From: CAVSUR01 sp052143655
Lineage (GTDB): Bacteria; Actinomycetota; Actinomycetes; Streptosporangiales; Streptosporangiaceae
Reading direction: 5' to 3'
Assembly: GCA_052143655.1 (NCBI GenBank)
Contig: JBKQSL010000220.1
Span: 1 to 8,196 of the forward strand
DNA: 8,196 bases
Positions 5,351-8,196 of the stretch are shown here, in pieces. The translations under genes and the position numbers were made by a program. A model generated the notes under the pieces. The model was not told the origin of the DNA, made no database searches, and worked only from the letters and a program-made list of their open reading frames with translations. The number at the start of each line of letters is the position of its first letter. The first letter of the stretch is position 1.

Positions 5351-7523
5351 GAATCCGATGGATAGCACTTACGAGCCGGGCAGTGGCGTCGTTGATGTGA
5401 TCGCCGAAGAGATCGGCGCGCTGAATCGATCCTAGTGAGCGGCCGCCGCCTAGATTTAGGTCAGGGATGTCGCAGTCGTCGAATCTGACTGGGATGAGCC
5501 ATGGCTGGTCGGGACGCCGGATCCTCATTTGCTCGATGGCCAGAGTCAGTTCTTCGTTCTGATAGCTAGTCTCGCGGCTGATGCTTTTCTTGGAGAAACA
5601 TGCAAGAAATACCAAGGAATCCTTTATTATTGCGTGGCGGATCTTCTTGCGCCAGTCTTGGCCGGGCCACAGATCGGCGGTGTCCCGCCAGACACGTACC
5701 CCAGCTGCTTCAAGCACTTGCTGGAGCCGGTCGGCATCGGCTGAGTTTTCCCGGACATAGGACATGAAGGCACGCCCGGCTATCGTTGTTTGCTCGCTGG
5801 TGGTTTGCGCAGATTCGGCCTGTGCCTGGGCATGCAGCTCGCCGGCCTCGCCTTCAAGCAGCCGGCCGGCAGGAATCCCGGTCCAGGCCGAGACGACGTC
5901 GGCGACGTCATCTGGACCGACCTCTTCTTTGACCATCGGGCTGCCGTCGGCGACGTCATCCCCGGCGACCGATGACGCCGCGGCGAGCTCGGCTTCCAGC
6001 ACGGGGATATGCCCGTACATGAGCCGCGCTGCGGTGTCGAAGTCGGCATCCCGCTGCGCTCGCTCCGCCTGCCCGCGCAGGTCATCGAGCCGCTGCCTGA
6101 GTTCGCCGACCTTGTTCAGGCCGGCCTTCTCCCGCTCCCAGCGGGCCACCAGCGCGGTGAGCTGCTCCTGGCGGTCGGCCAGATCGGCGCGCAGCCGCTC
6201 CAGCCGCTCCTTGCTGGCTGGATCAGCCTCCCTGGCCAGGGCCAGCTCCTCCATCTTCATCCGGTCCACGGCCCGCTGCGGCTCATCGATCTCCACCGGA
6301 CGCGAGTCGATCTCCATCCGCATCCGGGACGCGGCCTCGTCCACCAGGTCAATGGCCTTGCCCGGAAAGAACCTGGCAGTGATGTAGCGGTCGGACAGGG
6401 ACGCGGCCGCGACCAGCGCCGCATCGGAGATCTGCACCTGGTGGTGCGCCTCATACCGGCCCTTGAGCCCGCGCAGGATCGCGATCGTGTCCTCGACCGA
6501 CGGCTCGCCGACGAAGACCTGCTGGAAACGCCGCTCCAGCGCGGCGTCCTTCTCGATCCGCTCCCGGTACTCATCCAGGGTGGTCGCGCCCACCATCCGC
6601 AGCTCGCCATGGGCCAGCATCGGCTTGAGCATGTTGCCCGCGTCCATCGCGCCCTCGGCCGCGCCCGCGCCCACGACCGTGTGCAGCTCGTCGATGAAGG
6701 TGATGATCTGGCCTTCGCTCTCCTTGATCTCGTTCAGCACCGCCTTGAGGCGCTCCTCGAACTCGCCGCGATACTTCGCGCCCGCGACCATCGCGCCGAA
6801 GTCCAGGGCGACCAGCCGCTTGCCGCGCAGCGACTCGGGCACGTCGTCGGCGACGATCCGCTGGGCCAGGCCCTCGACGACCGCGGTCTTGCCGACCCCG
6901 GGCTCGCCGATCAGGACCGGGTTGTTGTTGGTCCGCATGGACAGGACCTGGATCACCCGCCGGATCTCGGCGTCCCGGCCGATCACCGGGTCGAGATCCC
7001 CGTCCCGCGCGTGCTGGGTGAGGTCAACCCCGTACTTCTCCAGCGCCTGGTAGGTGCCCTCCGGGTCCTCGGAGGTGACCCGGGCGTGTCCCCGGATCTT
7101 CTCAAACGCCTCCAGCAGGACGTCCGGCCCGGCTCCCGCCTTGCGCAGCACCTCCGCCGCCTGGCCGCCGTCGGAGGCCAGGCCGACCAGCAGGTGCTCG
7201 GTGGAGACATACTCATCGCCCAACTCCCGCGCGCGCTTGGCAGCGGTTGTCAGCGCGGCCAGCACCGGCCGCGACATGTCCGGTGCGCTCAGCGTGGCGC
7301 CGACCGCGCTGGGGAGCTTCGCCAGCCGGGCGCGGGCGTCTGCGAGCACCGCATCGGGGTCGGCGCCGATCGCCCGCAGCATCGGGCGCGGTGTCCCGTT
7401 GCTCAGCTGGATGAGGGCCGCAAGCAGGTGCAGGGCGTCAACATGCTGGTTGCCCTCAGCTGTGGCGCGCCTGACCGCGTCCGCCAGCGCCTCCTGGCTC
7501 TTGCGGGTGAACTTGTCGGCCAC
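5334..7523 (-). CDS. ClpB N-terminal half (N-domain, NBD1, M-domain) fused to a TIR domain
   Basis: A 729-aa protein that starts at GTG 7523 behind GGAGGA (7534-7529). Residues 1-145 are the double Clp N-repeat. Residues 160-400 are the first AAA+ module: Walker A GEPGVGKT (206-213), pore loop KYRG (250-253), Walker B IDE (277-279), sensor GATT (312-315), arginine finger ERR (330-332). Residues 405-520 are a coiled-coil M-domain of near-normal length. VSAWTGIPAGRLLEGE (544-559) is the usual entry to NBD2, but NBD2 is absent. After a Ser/Thr/Gln-rich linker comes a TIR domain (583-727): AFMSYVRE, GVRVWRD, SLVFLACFS, and YQNEELTLA, in which E658 aligns with the catalytic Glu of NAD-cleaving TIRs. 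Authentic ClpB is about 860 aa and disaggregates proteins using two rings. Here NBD1 probably assembles or senses and TIR probably acts on NAD, so a conflict or abortive-infection role is inferred. GC falls to about 56% over the TIR part (hand count) against roughly 65-70% in NBD1. Confidence 0.93.
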   Translation of the reverse strand: MADKFTRKSQEALADAVRRATAEGNQHVDALHLLAALIQLSNGTPRPMLRAIGADPDAVLADARARLAKLPSAVGATLSAPDMSRPVLAALTTAAKRARELGDEYVSTEHLLVGLASDGGQAAEVLRKAGAGPDVLLEAFEKIRGHARVTSEDPEGTYQALEKYGVDLTQHARDGDLDPVIGRDAEIRRVIQVLSMRTNNNPVLIGEPGVGKTAVVEGLAQRIVADDVPESLRGKRLVALDFGAMVAGAKYRGEFEERLKAVLNEIKESEGQIITFIDELHTVVGAGAAEGAMDAGNMLKPMLAHGELRMVGATTLDEYRERIEKDAALERRFQQVFVGEPSVEDTIAILRGLKGRYEAHHQVQISDAALVAAASLSDRYITARFFPGKAIDLVDEAASRMRMEIDSRPVEIDEPQRAVDRMKMEELALAREADPASKERLERLRADLADRQEQLTALVARWEREKAGLNKVGELRQRLDDLRGQAERAQRDADFDTAARLMYGHIPVLEAELAAASSVAGDDVADGSPMVKEEVGPDDVADVVSAWTGIPAGRLLEGEAGELHAQAQAESAQTTSEQTTIAGRAFMSYVRENSADADRLQQVLEAAGVRVWRDTADLWPGQDWRKKIRHAIIKDSLVFLACFSKKSISRETSYQNEELTLAIEQMRIRRPDQPWLIPVRFDDCDIPDLNLGGGRSLGSIQRADLFGDHINDATARLVSAIHRILKSHG

Positions 7524-7676
7524 TTAATTCCTCCGTCTAAGAACCTTCTGCTCACTCAAGAAGCGCTGCTGGCTCATGATGCGGTTCCTGTCCGGCGCGC
7601 CCTGTGTCCGCAGCAGGGCGGCCACCCGGGCGGCAACCGCCCGGGTGGTGGACTCGGGGGAGTCCTTGGTACTCAA
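7524..7676 (-). CDS. Small 50-aa protein directly upstream of clpB-TIR (TTG start)
   Basis: A short ORF begins at TTG 7676-7674 with AGGAG (7688-7684) 7 bases upstream, and ends in TAA (7526-7524) immediately before the GTG of clpB-TIR. The clpB-TIR ribosome site is embedded in its last codons. The frame cannot extend further because a TGA lies nine codons upstream. Third positions are almost all G/C for the first 40 codons, like a real actinobacterial gene, and drift only at the end. The protein (MSTKDSPESTTRAVAARVAA, then LLRTQGAPDRNRIM and a basic tail) has an Ala-rich helix and no membrane segment or known motif. It could be a partner or regulator of the fusion, or simply a leader peptide for translational coupling. 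Function unknown. Confidence 0.5.
   Translation of the reverse strand: MSTKDSPESTTRAVAARVAALLRTQGAPDRNRIMSQQRFLSEQKVLRRRN
7622..7648. repeat. Perfect 12-bp inverted repeat inside the small ORF
   Basis: CCACCCGGGCGG (7622-7633) and CCGCCCGGGTGG (7637-7648) flank a CAA loop. The stem is very stable and has no T-tract. It lies in the coding part of the 50-aa ORF, 98 bases upstream of the clpB-TIR start, so it could affect transcript stability or coupling. It could also be a by-product of GC-rich Ala/Arg codons. Confidence 0.55.
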
Positions 7677-7769
7677 CGGTCTGCTCCTGTCGCCCCAAGG
7701 TCAATCCCAACCGCGCGCACGGCCGCGAGCCAGGTCCGCCCCTGCCCCGAACTTGGTATTGCACCGGAC

Positions 7770-7791
7770 GGGGTACGGCCGGGGTACGGCC
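7770..7791. repeat. Tandem 11-bp repeat, possible operator
   Basis: GGGGTACGGCC occurs twice in direct contact (7770-7780 and 7781-7791), about 95-115 bases upstream of the TTG start of the clpB-TIR unit. Spacing of 11 bp places both copies on one face of the helix, which suits a cooperative regulator. No regulator gene is visible. Confidence 0.4.
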
Positions 7792-7828
7792 TCACACAGC
7801 CCGGATCGGGGATTTCGCCGATGGGTAA

Positions 7829-7850
7829 CTCCGTTCCCCGAAGAACGGAG
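7829..7850. repeat. Inverted repeat CTCCGTTC-N6-GAACGGAG
   Basis: Perfect 8-bp arms (7829-7836, 7843-7850) around CCCGAA. Located about 155 bases upstream of the small ORF, it could be an operator for the minus-strand unit or a transcript hairpin. There is no T-tract on either side. Confidence 0.45.
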
Positions 7851-8009
7851 GACCGGACCTCTGACCTGGCCCCTGGCCATGCCCAGGCGACATCTGTGCC
7901 GGATACGTGCCGAACTAAGTCGCTCAAATAGCGTTCACGCTGGTTACGGCGTGGCGGGGGGGGGAAGATCTGTAAAGCCGTCACCTTGGTGGCCCCAATG
8001 CTCACGGTC

Positions 8010-8025
8010 CAGAACGACTGTTCTG
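8010..8025. promoter_or_regulatory. SOS (LexA) box-like palindrome
   Basis: CAGAAC-GACT-GTTCTG is a perfect 6-bp palindrome containing the GAAC-N4-GTTC core recognised by LexA in Gram-positive bacteria; the outer bases differ from the actinobacterial TCGAAC-N4-GTTCGA form. It lies about 335 bases upstream of the small ORF (minus) and 85 bases upstream of the short plus-strand frame at 8110. If real, it would more naturally serve a gene to the right of the window. Confidence 0.3.
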
Positions 8026-8057
8026 TACGCGCCAACTGAGGAGCGCCGAGTGTTCCC

Positions 8058-8087
8058 GAGGCGCGCCTAACGAACGCCTCTTTGTTT
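8058..8087 (+). terminator. Weak terminator-like hairpin
   Basis: GAGGCG (8058-8063) pairs with CGCCTC (8075-8080) around an 11-base loop, followed by TTTGTTT. The stem is short and no plus-strand gene clearly ends here, so the call is tentative. Confidence 0.3.
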
Positions 8088-8196
8088 CGGAGTCAAGGGG
8101 TTAGTGCTGATGAGGTGCAGGGGCGGAGCCTCTTGGCTGGTGGGGATGCCCTGCTTCCCCGCTGCCGGGCATTACCGGCTCGCGGGCGGCCGGGTC

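Larger units (their letters stand above)
7677..8196. other. Upstream region without a convincing gene
   Basis: About 520 bases. Open frames on both strands give low-quality translations without domain features. It holds the promoter side of the clpB-TIR unit (no clear -35/-10 pair identified), a tandem 11-bp repeat, two inverted repeats, an SOS-box-like palindrome, a run of nine G (7956-7964) and a terminator-like hairpin. An ATG at 8110 on the plus strand, preceded by AAGGGG (8095-8100), stays open for 29 codons to the window edge (MRCRGGASWLVGMPC...). It is too short to call. Confidence 0.4.

Noticed and set aside
7657..7677. HAIR-like (HspR) operator: GGGGAGT-N7-ACTCAAC, plus an ACTCAAG half site at 7554-7560
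   Set aside because: Only 10 of 14 positions match the CTTGAGT-N7-ACTCAAG consensus, and both sites fall inside the 50-aa coding frame, one on its start codon. Attractive for a clpB-derived gene but too weak.
6009..7931. Long plus-strand open frame of 640 codons
   Set aside because: It is the antisense shadow of clpB-TIR; the minus strand has all AAA+ and TIR motifs.
7576..8070. Plus-strand open frames upstream of clpB-TIR
   Set aside because: Poor codon bias, no domain features, no ribosome site, and overlap with the better-supported minus-strand small ORF.
1..8196. CRISPR arrays, rRNA genes, riboswitches
   Set aside because: No regularly spaced repeats and no recognisable conserved RNA cores were seen on either strand.

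Overview
The DNA is GC-rich, with strong G/C bias at third codon positions, GTG/TTG starts next to good GGAGG-type ribosome sites, and the 3' half of a tRNA-Thr(CGT). This points to a high-GC actinobacterium (Streptomyces/Streptosporangiales-like). The window looks like the edge of an integrated element rather than core chromosome.

Layout, left to right. (1) Bases 1-411 look like flanking DNA. The first 19 codons or so of a HicB-like antitoxin gene run off the left edge, and no other gene is visible. (2) At 412-458, minus strand, lies the 3' half of tRNA-Thr(CGT) without a matching 5' half. This is the classic scar (attL/attR) of a tyrosine-integrase element, and its orientation places the element to the right. 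Tandem 12-bp repeats (552-575) and a strong terminator hairpin (608-646) sit just inside. (3) Bases 687-2370 hold three tightly coupled plus-strand genes of unknown function, of a kind often seen in actinomycete integrative elements. The first two share a helix-turn-helix-like block; the second carries an apparent single-base frameshift near its end. (4) Bases 2371-5350 are insertion-sequence debris: a possible minus-strand transposase tail, then a complete ISAs1-family element (2554-4363; 17-bp inverted repeats, perfect 10-bp target duplication) with a frameshifted transposase, then an IS701/DDE_5-like transposase with two compensating frameshifts and no C-terminus. Both transposase starts lie in long hairpins. 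(5) Bases 5334-7676, minus strand, hold a two-gene unit: a 50-aa ORF with a TTG start, abutting a 729-aa protein that joins the N-domain, first AAA+ module and M-domain of ClpB to a C-terminal TIR domain. (6) Bases 7677-8196 have no convincing gene but several short symmetrical elements, including an SOS-box-like palindrome.

The ClpB(NBD1)-TIR protein is the prize. TIR replaces the second ATPase ring exactly after the first segment of NBD2, and base composition drops to about 56% GC (hand count) across the TIR part. It reads like a chaperone-derived AAA+ sensor or assembly platform wired to a probable NAD-consuming effector, carried as cargo in an IS-riddled element. The defence role is inferred from domain content and setting.

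Three of the mobile or cargo genes carry one-base frameshifts. Genuine decay and sequencing or assembly error cannot be told apart from the sequence alone.
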